Positions 47,478 through 61,265 of a stretch of 64,000 bases of DNA are shown here, piece after piece. This DNA is from Leptodactylus fallax (Eukaryota; Chordata; Amphibia; Anura; Leptodactylidae). The notes under the pieces are model-generated. The model was not told where the DNA came from. It saw only the letters and a program-made list of their open reading frames with translations, and ran no database searches. Position 1 is the first letter of the stretch; each line of letters starts with the position of its first letter. A program made the translations under genes and the position numbers. Location: assembly GCA_947044405.1 (NCBI GenBank), contig CAMRHE010000457.1:291001-355000 (forward strand). The letters run 5' to 3'.

Positions 47478-47518
47478 TTTGAATGAGGAGATAGTTTATC
47501 TTTAGTAAGTCAGTGAAT

Positions 47519-48560
47519 TCCCCCTAAAGTAATACTAGCCCCGGACCAGGCCCCCTAAAGTAATACTAACTCCGGACCAGGCCCCCTAAAGTAATACCAA
47601 CCCCAGATCTGGCCCCGTAAAGTAATAACAACCCTGGACCAGGCCCCTAAAGTAATAGCAATCCCAGACCATGCCCCCTAAATTAATACTAACCCCAGAC
47701 CAGGCCCCCTAAAGTAATTCCAATCCCAGACCAGGCCCCCTAAAGAAATACCAACCCCGGACCCGGCCCCCTAAAGTAATAGCAATCCCAGACCAGGCCC
47801 CTTAAAGTAATACTAACCCTGGACCAGACCCCCTAAAATAATACTAGCCCCGGACCAGGCCCCCTAAAGTAATAAGAATCCAAGACCAGGCCCTCTAAAG
47901 TAATACCAACCCCTAAAGTAATACTAACCCCCGGATCAGGCCCCCTAAAGTAATACCAGACCCCCTCCTACAGACCTTGGCCAAGGCAAGACCCCTAAAC
48001 ACATAAAGACCCTCAAGACCAAAACTCTTAAGCAAAGACAAACCCTCTAAATAAATACAGATTTCAAACCAGATCCCATAAACAAATACCTTCCCCAGGT
48101 CAGACCCTCTGAACATTTATAGACCCCAGCCCAACCAAAGAAAAATCCCAGACCAGACCCCTAAACATATACAGACCCCAGACTCTCTAAATAAATTCAG
48201 ATTTCAAACCAAATCCCATAAACAAATATAGACCCAGATCAAACCCCATAGGCAAAGATAGACTCTTTAGATAAATACAGGCCCTAGACCAGACCCCTAA
48301 ACATTTACAGACCCCAGACCAGACCTCCTAATCAAAAATAGACCATGTAAATAAATACAGACCCAGACCAAACCCCCTAGGCAAAGATCCCCTAAACCTA
48401 TACAGACCATCTCAATAAATACAGATGCCCAGACCCTGTAAATACAGACCCTAAGTATTAGCTACTAAATAGGACTGCAGACCAGACCCCCTAAATATAG
48501 ACCCTCCAAAACTAGTACAGACCCCAGACCACATCCTCTAAACAAATACAGAGATCTCTC
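47519..48560. repeat. 31-bp array, right part, progressively decayed
   Basis: Clear units run to about 47960. From there to 48560 the units become irregular (ACCAGACCCCCTAAA, AAATACAGACC phrases) and are only traceable by spacing. No gene. Confidence 0.85.
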
Positions 48561-50220
48561 CTCATTCCCATAGCTCGGAGGCCTCTTCACTGCCGGGCCC
48601 CACCACAAACATCGTCCCCTTTAAGTAGACCAGAAGATCTGTATAAAGTGTCTCTAGTGAGCAGTAATATTACTTATATGGTATTCTTGCCCAACCCGGC
48701 TGATCTTCTCTGCTCACTTCCCACTGCCTGCTCTTGGTACCTGAGAGGGCCCAACACGTAAGAAGACGACAATGCTATATAGTATGTGATCGCTGGGGGC
48801 CCGGCTACACGTTAGGCCCTGGAGCCTAAGAGCTTTAAGGTTTCCTGTCCTTATGTTCTTGCAGCTCAGTGTTAGTAGGGAACCAAAAATTAAAAAATTA
48901 AATCTATTTTTTGAATTAATTAACTTTTTTTTTTTTTTGGGGGGGGGGTCACTGTTAGGTTTTGGTCCTGTAACTTGTACTGAATAGAAGGTAATAGATG
49001 ACTTACTGTAGGAGAAGACAAAGCGCTACACATACATATGCATCTAATGTTTCCTTGAGAAGTCAAAGAATGATGAATTAGTGGTGAGGAGTCAGAGATA
49101 AGATTAGACTCATTTATCAGGTGGTAATGGACGTGAGGAACCTGGAAGGCCAGAGGCCACTGAACCTAATGGAAACTAGATTAACTCAGTGGTCGGCCTA
49201 ATGGATGAATAGTGCCTCTTTCCACCACACTTGGCCATGTAAGTGACTGTAGTAGAAAGTTGTAGAGGTAGTAAACCACTAAATATACTGCGAGGGAGGC
49301 AAATAAATTACTAAGGTCAACGGATAACTACAACCTTATTCAAACGTCAAGAGCCACCCATATATCTGCAAGACGGAAAAGTTAGGCTGACCAGATCGGT
49401 ACCACTAGATTACTGTGAGATTGTTATAAACAGCCAAAATGGCAGCCATCATAAAGCATGGAGAATGCAGAGAAGAAGAATCACATCACCTCAGGGATTA
49501 GTTAAGATGACCCATAATGCCTTGCAAGTAGCAATGACAGGGGACAGCCAATCATGAGGTCAGTGATGACTCATTGGCATTAATGATAGCAGTAGAAAAA
49601 GCCCAGGCAGGAGAAGGAGGTGTCCATTTTGTGGGGAGAGATTAGACAGATAGGATCTCATTCGGACTTAGAGAGATAGGAAATAATACTCAAATAATAC
49701 AGTGTTGGGGGAATGTAGTGCCTGTGTTAGGAAGGACTGAAGAAATATTCTTTGACTACATTAATAGAGTGCGATAGGAGTCACTCTACCTGTTTGTCAC
49801 CATATTAGAGCAGCCTTAGTTCCTATGCTGCCAGTTCCATTGTGATACCCATAGTGCCATCATCATACTGACAACATTGACTCTCATCTCCATGATAATT
49901 ATTTTTACATGGAGATAACTATATATAATATACAGTACCTGTCCCAACACAGGTTTCAGGTGTAAAGAGGAAACCCCTTTAATGCTTTGACTTCCCTTTT
50001 GAGGACCCACCAAGTCTAAGCACCAATTGATAAGATACTTTGGCCTGATGCCATCTCTTCTTACCTTATTGACCTCGGGTGGTTAATAATTCATTACTTG
50101 GCAAGAGTCTTCAAGAGAGTGATTCTCTCGGCCCGTCAGTCTCACTAGAGTATAGTGAGGCAAACCTGAGAACAAGCTCCACTCAACCAAGACCATTCAT
50201 CCTAGATATGGACCTTAGTC
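48561..50220. other. intron, no gene seen
   Basis: Unique-looking sequence with low-complexity T and G runs at 48926-48948 and a palindromic CTCCATGATAATTATTTTTACATGGAG (49890-49916, shown in part by arms CTCCATG/CATGGAG). AACCCCTTTAATG at 49974 looks like a TTAA-element end. No exon of KCNAB or any other gene was recognised. Confidence 0.45.
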
Positions 50221-50224
50221 TTAA

Positions 50225-50508
50225 AGGGTTTTCTCAGGCGAACTTGGAAAACCTATGGGGTGGAGAGATGGGCTAAATTGAAAAAAAAGGAGCAATACTC
50301 ATCTACTCCTTGTCCTCTGTTTTACTGTGGATTGAGACAAGCCATGCCAGCACTGGCTGGGACAGAAGTGAAGCAGTTCAGGTGACCAGACAATCACTGG
50401 CCTCAGTGGTCATATATTGGTCACCGATGACATGTTAGCAGTGATGTCACCAGTACCCAACATGGGAATGCTGAGGCCCTGGGTTTCTAGTTTGCCTGGA
50501 AAACCCCT
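50225..50508. mobile_element. TTAA-flanked MITE, 284 bp
   Basis: TTAA at 50221-50224 and 50509-50512. The left end AAGGGTTTTCTCAGGCGAAC pairs with the right end GTTTGCCTGGAAAACCCCTT. No frame. Same target class as 28609-29426 but different sequence. Confidence 0.75.
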
Positions 50509-50512
50509 TTAA

Positions 50513-51194
50513 GGATAATTTAATTTGCTGGAACCCCTGACTGGCTGTAGTATTTAAGGAAACCTGCTGCCAAATGTCATGTCTGTCCCTTTGTGACCTT
50601 TTGGATTACTTGTTATCAGTGGTGGAAAGACCAGTGGGCAGGATGGATGTACACATGGTGGTTGGTCATTAAGTGCTCGGTATATGCCAGCGATGTGTTG
50701 TTTTTATGGCTGGCCCTTTTGCAACGCAGGCTACTCCTGCAACTCTGGAACACTCCTGCAACCATGGCTTCTCCAAGAGCAACAAACGTTATCACTACGT
50801 TTCGGTGAAGAGAGGTCTTTGCAGATCCTCCCGATCTGGAGGGTTGAGGAAAAGATTCACAAGGGTTCTTCTCCTTTTAGAGAAAGCTTGAAAAAGACTT
50901 TTTGTTGGCAGACTGCAATTTTTTTTTCTAAAACTTGGGCGACAGAAAGCCTGAACTTGGGTTTCAATAAAAATGAAAATGTCATGTCGCTTCGGCAGAT
51001 TTTTGTTGAATTCTGCTAATGGCTCTTTAACCCACTTCACTGCCAAAACCATTTTCACACTTTCGCAATTGACAAGCACAAAGAAAGTCTGAATGATAAA
51101 TCGCATTATACCATCATACTCATATATTTTTGAAAGTAGAAACCAGACACGTTCTAAAAATGACACCCCGGACTATACACTCATCACTGCTTTT
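50513..51194. other. no gene seen, part dispersed repeat
   Basis: The block from about 51030 (CACTTCACTGCCAAAACCAT, TTTCGCAATTGACAAGCACA) reads like a common frog interspersed repeat. The overlapping frames around 50600-51160 lack motifs and splice signals. Confidence 0.4.
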
Positions 51195-51529
51195 CAGAGA
51201 TGAGCGAACCGATTAGAATCAGACCAGATCCCACCCAAATTCTCCAAAAGTTTTGCATTCGATTTGAACCTGAAACTTTTTGGCTTCATCACCCACAAAC
51301 CGTAAGTGGATTTAGTATACTCTGGGACCTCTTCAGACCCCAGTGTATAATTGGTGGAGGTCCAGGGGAGGTATAAAAAATAAGTTATACTCACCTTCTC
51401 TCACCTCTTCTGGACATCCTTGGACATCCCTCTGAGTCCTCTTCTGGCCTCCTGGGTGATGTAATGTGCCTTGGGGTCACCACTGTGGCCTGGTGATTGG
51501 ACCTCAGCGGTCACATGGGACAAGCCATA

Positions 51530-53131
<1,602 letters not shown>

Positions 53132-53369
53132 TATGACCCTGGAGCGCATGACATCACCCAGGAGGCCGAAAGAGCACCCAGAGGAAGCACCGGACTGGAT
53201 GTCCAGCAGAGGTGAGGGATGGTGTGTATAAGTGTTATTTTTCCTCACCTCCCCTGGACCTCCACCTATTCATGACAAACTTATTTGACCCGAATCAAAT
53301 CTTTAGGCCAAACCGTCCAAAACCAAAACAAAACGAATCTTCAGAGGTTCGCCCATCTCTAGTGCTTTC

Positions 53370-53915
53370 ATGTAATATTGCATCAAACTGTAGTTTTATA
53401 AGAAATGCATAAAATGAATGTTCTGACCCAAACAGCACCAGAGATAGACAACCCCTCCTAAAACTAGAAACTCAAAATGTGCACAGCTCATCCATGTGTA
53501 CATGCCCATAACTTCTCATATTTACCAGAACTGAAGACAATATTTTTGTGTCTACATACTGATAGACAAGGGTCAAATGAGGTGCAGGGTGGAATACATG
53601 AAAATACCTGTGATCCCGCCCCATCCTTTCGGGAGACAGTACAGGGGGAAGAGATGGCAACAACAAGCTGTGATCGGTAAGAGGGTTGATAACACAAGAG
53701 AAGATCCTTCCAAAAATTCCAACTGTGCCAGAATTAGTGGATCAGTGCCTATTGAAGGAGGCAAAGAGTTGGAGTTGGTGGAGTCATCAGATACATACAT
53801 CCTTGACAGTTAAAGGGTTAATAGAAATGTTAGGGAATTGCCTGTTAAGCAATTTCCCAGTAGCTGCTGCTGGAACCTGGGAGGAAGGGGAAGGACGGAG
53901 ACAGTGAGTTCTGAT
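53370..53915. other. no gene seen
   Basis: Spacer of mixed sequence. Overlapping frames on both strands at 53470-53810 have no recognisable domain and mirror each other. Confidence 0.45.
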
Positions 53916-54444
53916 GCTAGGCCCAACCCGTGTCCCTACCTCCTTGCCACGACTACCCTAGCGGCGGTGGACAACTGGATGACGGTTCCTTCCTATAATA
54001 AGTGAAACACAGAACACAGACAGGACTGACAACAAGAATGAGACGTCAAACTAGCCAAGTGGGTCGGAACCAGACGGGAAACTAGGTACAAAATCGGAAT
54101 CCAGAATAGTCAAGAGGTCAAAGCAAAGGTCCGAATACAGAATATCATAGAAAAAGTAATACGCTAGCACGCTCTACGAGGCTAATAGCAAGCATCCATG
54201 TGTGGACTAATGGGCTGTATATGGGAAGCCCGGAATCCACCCCAGACGTGATTGGAAGGTAAGATGTCAATCATAGAGCAACAAACGTTAACTCTTCACG
54301 AACCAGAGGGAACTCAGAGTACTGGCTGGACTGATACACAAAAACAAACTCTCAGTTGTGCAAAAACAGAATACAAAAAGTGGCCCAGGAGCATGGGATC
54401 ATAAGTGGACACGCCTCCCGCGCATGAACGGACAAGGATGTTAC
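53916..54444 (-). mobile_element. possible solo LTR (minus strand)
   Basis: Read on the minus strand it starts TGTAACATCCTTGTCCG and ends GGGTTGGGCCTAGCA (TG...CA). The plus strand has phrases (AACTAGCCAAGTGGGTCGGA, AATCGGAATCCAGAATAGTC) that I associate with frog Ty3-type LTRs. No clear 5-bp target duplication was seen, so the call is tentative. Confidence 0.35.
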
Positions 54445-55199
54445 AGAAATCCATGGGGAGGTATTCTGACTATATGACGTGCCATAGTCTTCTTCATTTT
54501 TGTGATTTCATGGTGTCACAGCTCCTGGACCCCCCACTAATGCCATTGCCTGACTAGTCTCTTAATGCAGTCTCATTCAGCCTCTGTCACTCTCCATTTT
54601 TGGCGTTCCCTGTCTCTGTCACATTGGGTAGTTTCTATGTCTCTGATTTTTTTCCCACATTATCTGGTTTGGTCGTGTTCTATTATACTCTGTCCATAGA
54701 TGGTAGGAGTTTGTTGGTCCATAGCCCGCTGATAATCTAATGTATATAGGGGCCGACAGTCTCTTGCCTGAGGGCTTTTCTCAAGCGGAACATGGGTCCT
54801 ATTGTCTGGTAGCTTCTCATCACCCCTGCTTTATCGAAATAACAAGCATGCTTGGCCAATCTCAACATGCAAGTTATTAGGGGAGTTGGGACGTAGCCGG
54901 GGCCACTTTTTTTCTCTAGTCACTCGATGTTTCGATCTTTCACTCTCTGTGTCTCGCTCTCTTATTTGATCTGGCAGGCTTGGTGTCTAATTCTCTGCAT
55001 GGACCTCTATATCTGATTCATTTCATTCAGTTTTTAGATCGGGTCTCTGTCTTGCTCTATTTTTCTGGTTCTGTCCATGTGACTAGGCCTCTGCCCTACT
55101 TTTCTCCCTCTCGGATTGGGCTTTTTGCTCTATCTGAGTTTTGCTATACCTACCAGGTTTGATCTCTGTTTTCCTCTCACTATAAGTGTCTCTCTATAA
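54445..55199. other. CT-rich intron stretch, no gene
   Basis: Pyrimidine-rich sequence with loose TCTCTGTCTC phrases on the plus strand, grading into the region around 56320. No exon recognised. Confidence 0.45.
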
Positions 55200-55931
55200 G
55201 TCACTCCTTCTGGTGGCACCAGCTGCCAAGCTACTTTCCCCTGTCCGTGCCCACTGACATACTGTCTCTCCTGGTGGCCACGGACTCCAGTGTACATCCA
55301 CTCCCTGCCGATGTCCTGGTCCTCCTCTTCACTCTCATACTTCTCCCTCTTTCTGCTCCCTATCTGGGTCCCGTAGAGTATACATAGGCTATTTTACTTA
55401 AAGGGCCAGTCAATCCCTGATGCCCAGGACATATGTCAACAGCTCCACCTGGAACCTGAAGCCTAAGAACTATAGGTCCCTAGCTTGTTAGTTTCTGCAA
55501 GGGTGTTCTGCTACTGTGTTCTTTTAGTCTCTCTGTATTTTGACCTTGCCTTGTTTCTGACTCCATCTTTGATCCTCACCTACAGTAGTTCTGTTGATCT
55601 GTCATGTCTGACCCTGGCTTGCCTTTGATCTTTGAACCTATGCGGCCTGCCCTGACCTTCTTTATGTTTAAAGCTCTCTATGAACCCTCAACCTCAGCCC
55701 TTACTTGAGCACTCTCTTGCCTAACTCCTGGTGGTTTGCACCAGCATCTCTCTGCCTTTCGAATGTCTGCCATCTATACTGAGACCACTCCAAAGGTAGT
55801 GACCTGGTAGTCCCCACAGCGAAGTGCAGATCCCTGTATGAGGGTTGATTGGTGAATACTGAAGAGGCTGCTTAGACAATGCCCTGGGGAGTGGCCCAAA
55901 GTCAAACCAGTTAGATGGCATAGTGGGTCCA
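55200..55931 (+). repeat. dispersed LTR-like repeat, copy 3
   Basis: Same order as 3090-3662: a CTTAAAGGGCCAG block (about 55397), TTGCCTTGTTTCTGACTCC, GAGACCACTCCAAAGGTAGT, TGCTTAGACAATGCCC, and the end GTGGGTCCA (55923-55931). It is the longest of the three copies. No coding region. Confidence 0.5.
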
Positions 55932-56319
55932 TAACCCATTGACCATTATAATAAAGAAAATTTTTTCCCTACCTGTTTTGGTATCTGCATGTCTCTTCTT
56001 CTCTTTTGGTTCTCACACGCACTTTTATTGGATCTGTTTAGACCTGGTGGGGGGGATTTTAACCACTATGACTTGCTTTCCACTATCTCTCACGGGCTGT
56101 GTCTCTTTCCTTATGGTTTAGTCTGTACCTCTTTGATGGGTCTCTTTTATGAGATCTCTCTGGTTAAATCTTTATCTCTTTAATTGTGTTTGGGTTGGAT
56201 CTTGGTATTCACTTGGCTTGGTGTCTGTCTCTTTCTTTATGATTTGATCTCTAACTCTATCATGCTAGTTGGGTTGGATCTTGGTATCCACTTGGCTTGG
56301 TCTCTGTGTCTTCTTTATC
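55932..56319. other. CT/GT-rich spacer
   Basis: Pyrimidine-rich with two near-copies of GTTGGGTTGGATCTTGGTAT (about 56190, 56268) about 80 bp apart. It merges into the 140-bp array. No gene. Confidence 0.5.
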
Positions 56320-57019
56320 CATCTAGTTAAGTCTCTGTCTCATTTTTGTTTAGTTTTGGTCCCTATTTCACTAGGTTTCTATTAGACTTGGTCTTTGTCT
56401 CACTCATTGGATCTCTGTCTGGCTAAGTCTCCATCTTTCTGTTTTGTTCCTTTTCTCATTGGTTGGATCTCTATGTCTACCAAGCTGGGTCTTTGCATCA
56501 TTGATCATATCTCTGTCTCTGCCAGGCTTGGTTGTTGTCTCTCTTAATGAATCTGTATATGGTTAAGTTTCTGTCTTTCGGATGTATACCTTGTTTTAAT
56601 GGTTGGATCTCCACCTCTACCACACTCAGTCTCTGTATCAATGATCATATCTTTGTCTCTACCAGGCTCAGTCTCTGACTTTCTCATATGATATATATCT
56701 TATTAAGTCTCCGCCTTTCTGTTTTTCTCCTTGTTTTAAGGGTTGGATCTCCATTTCTACCATGCTCGGTCTCTGTATCATTGATCATATATCTCTGTCT
56801 CTATCAGATTTGGTCTTGGTCTCTCTTATTGGATCTCTATCTGGTTATGTCTCTGTCTTTCTAGTTTGTTCCTTGTCTCAATGGTTGGATCTCCATCTCC
56901 ATACTCAGTCTCTGTATCATTGATCATATCTCTGTCTCTACTAGGCTCGGTCTCTGTCTCTCTCATACAATCTATGTCTCATTAAGTCTCTGTCTTTCTG
57001 GTTTGCTCCATGTCTCAGT
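56320..57019. repeat. 140-bp pyrimidine-rich tandem repeat, about 5 copies
   Basis: GGTTGGATCTC-type starts at 56461, 56601, 56741, 56883 and (GGTTAGATC) 57019. Each unit continues with ATCATTGATCATATCTCTGT and ATTAAGTCTCTGTCTTTCTG-like phrases. Earlier units are decayed. The ORF at 57003-57470 just beyond is CT-rich and not called. Confidence 0.85.
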
Positions 57020-58009
57020 GGTTAGATCTCTGTCTCTTCTACGCTTGGTTTCTTTCTTGAGATTTTTCTTTATTTTGTTAAATCTCTGTCTCTTTCTTCT
57101 TGGCTCAGTCCCTGTCCCTCTCTTTGGGTCTGTCCTTCTCCCTCTCACTGATGTCTTTTATATCTTATGCTTCATTCTATATCTCTTCGTCTATATGGTG
57201 AGGTCTCTGTGGTCAGGTCTTAGTCTCTTTATTTCACGGCTCTTCGCTGTCTCTCTGGTTGGACCTGTCTCACTTCCTCTCTCTGGTTGGATCTCTTTTT
57301 CTCCCTCTTTCTTTCGGTCTGCGTCACAACATGCTGAGTCAGAAAATTCTCAGTGTGGCAGTGCTTTATGCTGCAGTTCTCTGTGTGCTGCATTAAATCT
57401 CTTCACACATCCATCTCACTCACGTTCTAGCACGCAGCACCCCCCACTGCCACCATATCGCTCCTACTAGAAACTTTCGCTCTCGAGTTACTGAGACACC
57501 TGTTTTTTTTTTTAACCCTTCTCTTCTCCTGTCAGGGCAACGTCTTAGGTTCTCGACGATCGATTCGAAGTATAATTTCTGGTTAATTCAGAGATAGATT
57601 CTGAGGCATAAAAAAATGAGCCAGCTCTGCAGAATTACCGACAAGTCCAAGATCCTTCAGGAATGGACAGTATAATCTTCTTCTGCCTGAGGCCTGTACT
57701 GTGATCATGAGTAAATACTGTATGTTCTCCAGGAGGTCCAGCCTACGATTTCTGACCTCTCCAAGTGGGACCATCTGACAGAACGTTCTGTACATTATTC
57801 TGTCTGAGACTTGCACAGAATTTTATACTAACATCTCCCTAGTTGAGAGTCTTCTGCTTCCGCCATATTCTTCACCTTTAGTATAAGGGTCCTCCATTGA
57901 CCTCAGATGTGTATCCAGAAAAGAACATCTCGTACCTACCTCAACATACAACGATGTACCAGGTAACACCAATACATTAGGTCTACCGTCAAAATGGCTA
58001 AATCTGTTG
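57020..58009. other. no gene seen
   Basis: CT-rich to about 57330, then a unique-looking block. CATGCTGAGTCAGAAA (57331) contains a match to the half-plus-core of a MAF/AP-1 site, which is weak evidence of regulation. The rest has no recognised unit. Confidence 0.4.
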
Positions 58010-58400
58010 TATATAGGTCACGTACGGAAGACATCTGCGAAGCATCATGATGACAATGCTTCCCTCAGGCCGTAGTTTTTACTGTCCGTAAAATCGGATC
58101 CGTGGTCTTCCAAAAAACATTCCCGTATTACAACTGTATGTCATCTGTCATCACGGACCCGCAAAAAGACTTGTATGATCACAGTCACTTGTATCGGCGA
58201 GTCTGTGCCCCAAATATAGACGGGAATAGGACCAGCTCCATATTTTACAGATGGCTTCTATGGCCCGATCCTGATCTGTAAAAAATATGGACATATCTAT
58301 GGGGACTTAGAAATAAATGGGTCTGTATATTATCTATGGAATTGTAACTGTGGATAATATATAGAAAACAACAGTGATCGTGTGCATGGGGCCTAACCTG
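58010..58400. repeat. dispersed repeat, inverse of 18400-18620
   Basis: Ends CGTGTGCATGGGGCCTAAC, the inverse of the 18400 start. It contains CGTAGTTTTTACTGTCCGTA and AAAAATATGGACATATC. Probably a MITE copy. Confidence 0.5.
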
Positions 58401-59429
58401 TTACCTGCATAGCATCCATGTCTTATAAACTTGGTACGTGCAGACACCTTACTGTGCTGGTACCTGCAGCGTCGCTATCCTAGTGCCTACATTGCATCCC
58501 CATATTAATATAGCACATGACCATACTAATCTGCCATCTACCAATCTGGCACCTGCAGAGTATGAACACCATAGCTATCCTACACTCAGTGTATTGACAC
58601 CCACTGTCCTAGTACCTACATAGCATATATTCCATATGGTACCTGCGCAGTATCAACTCCTCACAAATCTGTCACCTGCACATTATTGACACCCCACTAG
58701 CCTAGTGCCTACATACCATCCACATCTTATCAATATGGTACCTACAGAATAGAAACATCTCACTAATCTGGTACCTAGCAATATGGCACCTGCAGAGTGC
58801 CAACACCATAGCTATCCTACACTCAGTGTATTGAGACCCCACTGTCCTAGTACCTACATAGAATTTATTCAATATGGTATCTGAGCAGTATCAACACCAT
58901 GCAGAGTACTAACAACCCACTATCCTAGTAATCACATATCATCCACACCTTATCAATATGGCACCTGCAGGGTATCCACACCTCATTGACCTGGTGTTAT
59001 ACACCAACCTAGAAGCTGCGGAGCTCTGCTGTCTGAATATAACTATGACCTGCAGAGCATTATTGTTTAACCCTTTCCCTAGCCTCTGCAGATCTTCTTT
59101 GTCTCAGAAGCTCTCCTGACTGGGTACTATAAAGATGCAGTATAAGACTCAAAGAACTGGTACCTGAAGATCCCCCGTGTCTTCACACCCCCTAACTAGA
59201 ACCTGCAAAGCAGCCGTGTTAATATTCACAATTCTAGACTCCGGAAATACATTGGTGATGTAACATCTCACTTATCTGAAACCTGCATATTGTGCTTGTT
59301 AAGACATAACATCATGGTCATAATACCTGCCCCAGCCGGTACCTGCAGAGATTTAAGAGTAGCAACAACATTATCTAGAATTGCATTATATGGTTGTGCA
59401 GAAGTGTTGACACCTGCAGAGCTTGGTGT
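58401..59429. repeat. degenerate tandem array around (G)GTACCTGCAGAGTAT
   Basis: Irregular units with CTGGTACCTGCAGAG, CACCATAGCTATCCTACACT and CTAGTACCTACATAG. A block starting CACCATAGCTATCC at 58567 recurs at 58804 (about 237 bp). After 59000 only scattered ACCTGCAGAG phrases remain. No coding sequence. Confidence 0.75.
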
Positions 59430-59677
59430 CTGCCGCCTTCGAGAACATTAATACACTTGCTTACTTGCAGGACATAACCATCTATACTTTCCTTACCTTG
59501 GTGGTCTGGAACCTGCAGAGTCTCAGAGTCTTAACCCTCCATTACTTGGTTCTTGCAGGTCATACCTATCTATGTCTCCTTTACCAGTCGTCTTACCACC
59601 TCTTTGACCTAGTAGGTCTTGAGAACCCCAGTTTTAATACCCAACACTACTTGGTTCTCACAGGACATACCTATCTA

Positions 59678-61265
59678 CAGTGGGGAAAAAAAGTATTTAG
59701 TCAGCCACCAATTGTGCAAGTTCTCCCACTTAAAAAGATGAGGCCGGCCTGTAATTGTCATCATAGGTAGACCTCAACTATGAGAGACAAAATGAGAAAA
59801 TATATCCAGAAAATCACATTGTCTGATTTTTAAAGAATTTATTTGCAATTTATGGTGAAAAATAAGTATTTGGTCAAAAACAAAAGTTCATCTCAATACT
59901 TTGTTCTATATCCTTTGTTGGCAATGACAGAGGTCAAACGTTTTCTGTAAGTCTTCACAAGGTTGGCACACACTGTTGCTGGTATGTTGGCCCATTCCTC
60001 CATGCAGATCTCCTCTAGAGCAGGGATGTTTTGGGGCTGTCGCTGGGCAACACGGACTTTCAACTCCCTCCAAAGGTTTTCTATGGGGTTGAGATCTGGA
60101 GACTGGCTAGGCCACTCCAGGACCTTGAAATGCTTCTTACGAAGCCGCTCCTTCGTTGCCCTGGTGGTGTGCTTGGGATCATTGTCATGCTGAAAGACCC
60201 AGCCACGTTTCATTTTCAATAGCCTTGCTGATGGAAAGAGGTTTGCACTCAAAATCTCACGATACATGGCCCCATTCATTCTTTCATGTACACGGATCAG
60301 TCGTCCTGGTCTCTTTGCAGAGAAACAGCCCCAAAGCATGATGTAGCCCCCCCATGCTTCACAGTAGATATGGTGTTCTTTGGATGCAACTCAGCATTCA
60401 CTCTCCTCCAAACACCACGAGTTGTGTTTCTACTTTGGTTTCATCTGACCATATGACATTCTCCCAATACTCTTCTGGAACATCCAAATGCTCTCTAGCA
60501 AACTTCAGATGGGCCCGGATATGTACTGGCTTAAGCAGGGAGACACGTCTGGCACTGCAGAATCTGAGTCCCTGGCGGCGTAGTGTGGTACTGACGGTAG
60601 CCTTTGTTACGTTAGTCCCAACTTTCTGCAGGTCATTCACTAGGTCCCCCCGTGTGGTTCTGGGATTTTTGCTCACCGTTCTTGTGATCATTTTGACCCC
60701 ACGGGGTGAGATCTTGCGTGGAGCCCCTGATGGAGGGAGATTATCAGTGGTCTTGTATGTCTTCCATTTTCTAATTATTGCTCCCACAGTTGATTTCTTC
60801 ACACCAAGCTGCTTGCCTATTGCAGATTCAGTCTTCCCAGCCTGGTGCAGGGCTACCATTTTGTTTCTGGTCCTTCCACAGCTCTTTGGTCTTCACCATA
60901 GTGGAGTTTGGAGTGTGACTGTTTGAGGTTGTGGACAGGTGTCTTTTATACTGATAACAATGTCAAACAGGAGCCATTACTACAGGTAAAGAGTGGAGGA
61001 CAGAGGAGCCTCTTAAAGAAGAAGTTACAGGTCTGTGAGAGCCAGAGATCTTGCTTGTTTGTAGGTGACCAAATACTTATTTTCCACCATAATTTGCAAA
61101 TAAATTCTTAAAAAATCAGACAATGTGATTTTCTGGATTTGTTTTCTCATTTTGTCTCTCATAGTTGAGGTCTACCTATGATGACAATTACAGGCCGGCC
61201 TCATCTTTTTAAGTGGGAGAACTTGCACAATTGGTGGCCGACTAAATACTTTTTTTTCCCCACTG
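59678..61265 (-). mobile_element. Tc1-like transposon, family B, copy 2 (inactive)
   Basis: 1588 bp flanked by TA (59676-59677, 61266-61267). Ends and transposase match 51530-53131 closely but in the opposite direction. Long inverted arms of about 200 bp. The transposase carries deletions. Confidence 0.95.
59893..60899 (-). pseudogene. Tc1-like transposase, frameshifted (family B copy 2)
   Basis: On the minus strand the expected start at 60899 is out of frame with the body opening at 60859, the same two-base offset as in copy 1. The N-terminal part carries the helix-turn-helix regions and WSDETKVE. It then runs off frame because 14 bases present in copy 1 are missing (near 60432), apparently lost between two TAGAAA direct repeats. 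The G run of the glycine box has 7 instead of 8 bases (60347-60353 on the plus strand), a second shift. The last part (to 59893) keeps FQHDNDPKH and [11 protein letters not shown] with the DD34E spacing, so the Glu block is better preserved than in copy 1. Confidence 0.93.

Noticed and set aside
53470..53910. Cluster of overlapping frames on both strands
   Set aside because: No domain, no splice context, mutually overlapping; chance openness.
57003..57470. 155-aa Leu/Ser-rich frame with membrane-like segments
   Set aside because: CT-rich sequence at the end of the 140-bp array naturally encodes Leu/Ser/Phe; no homology or splice evidence.
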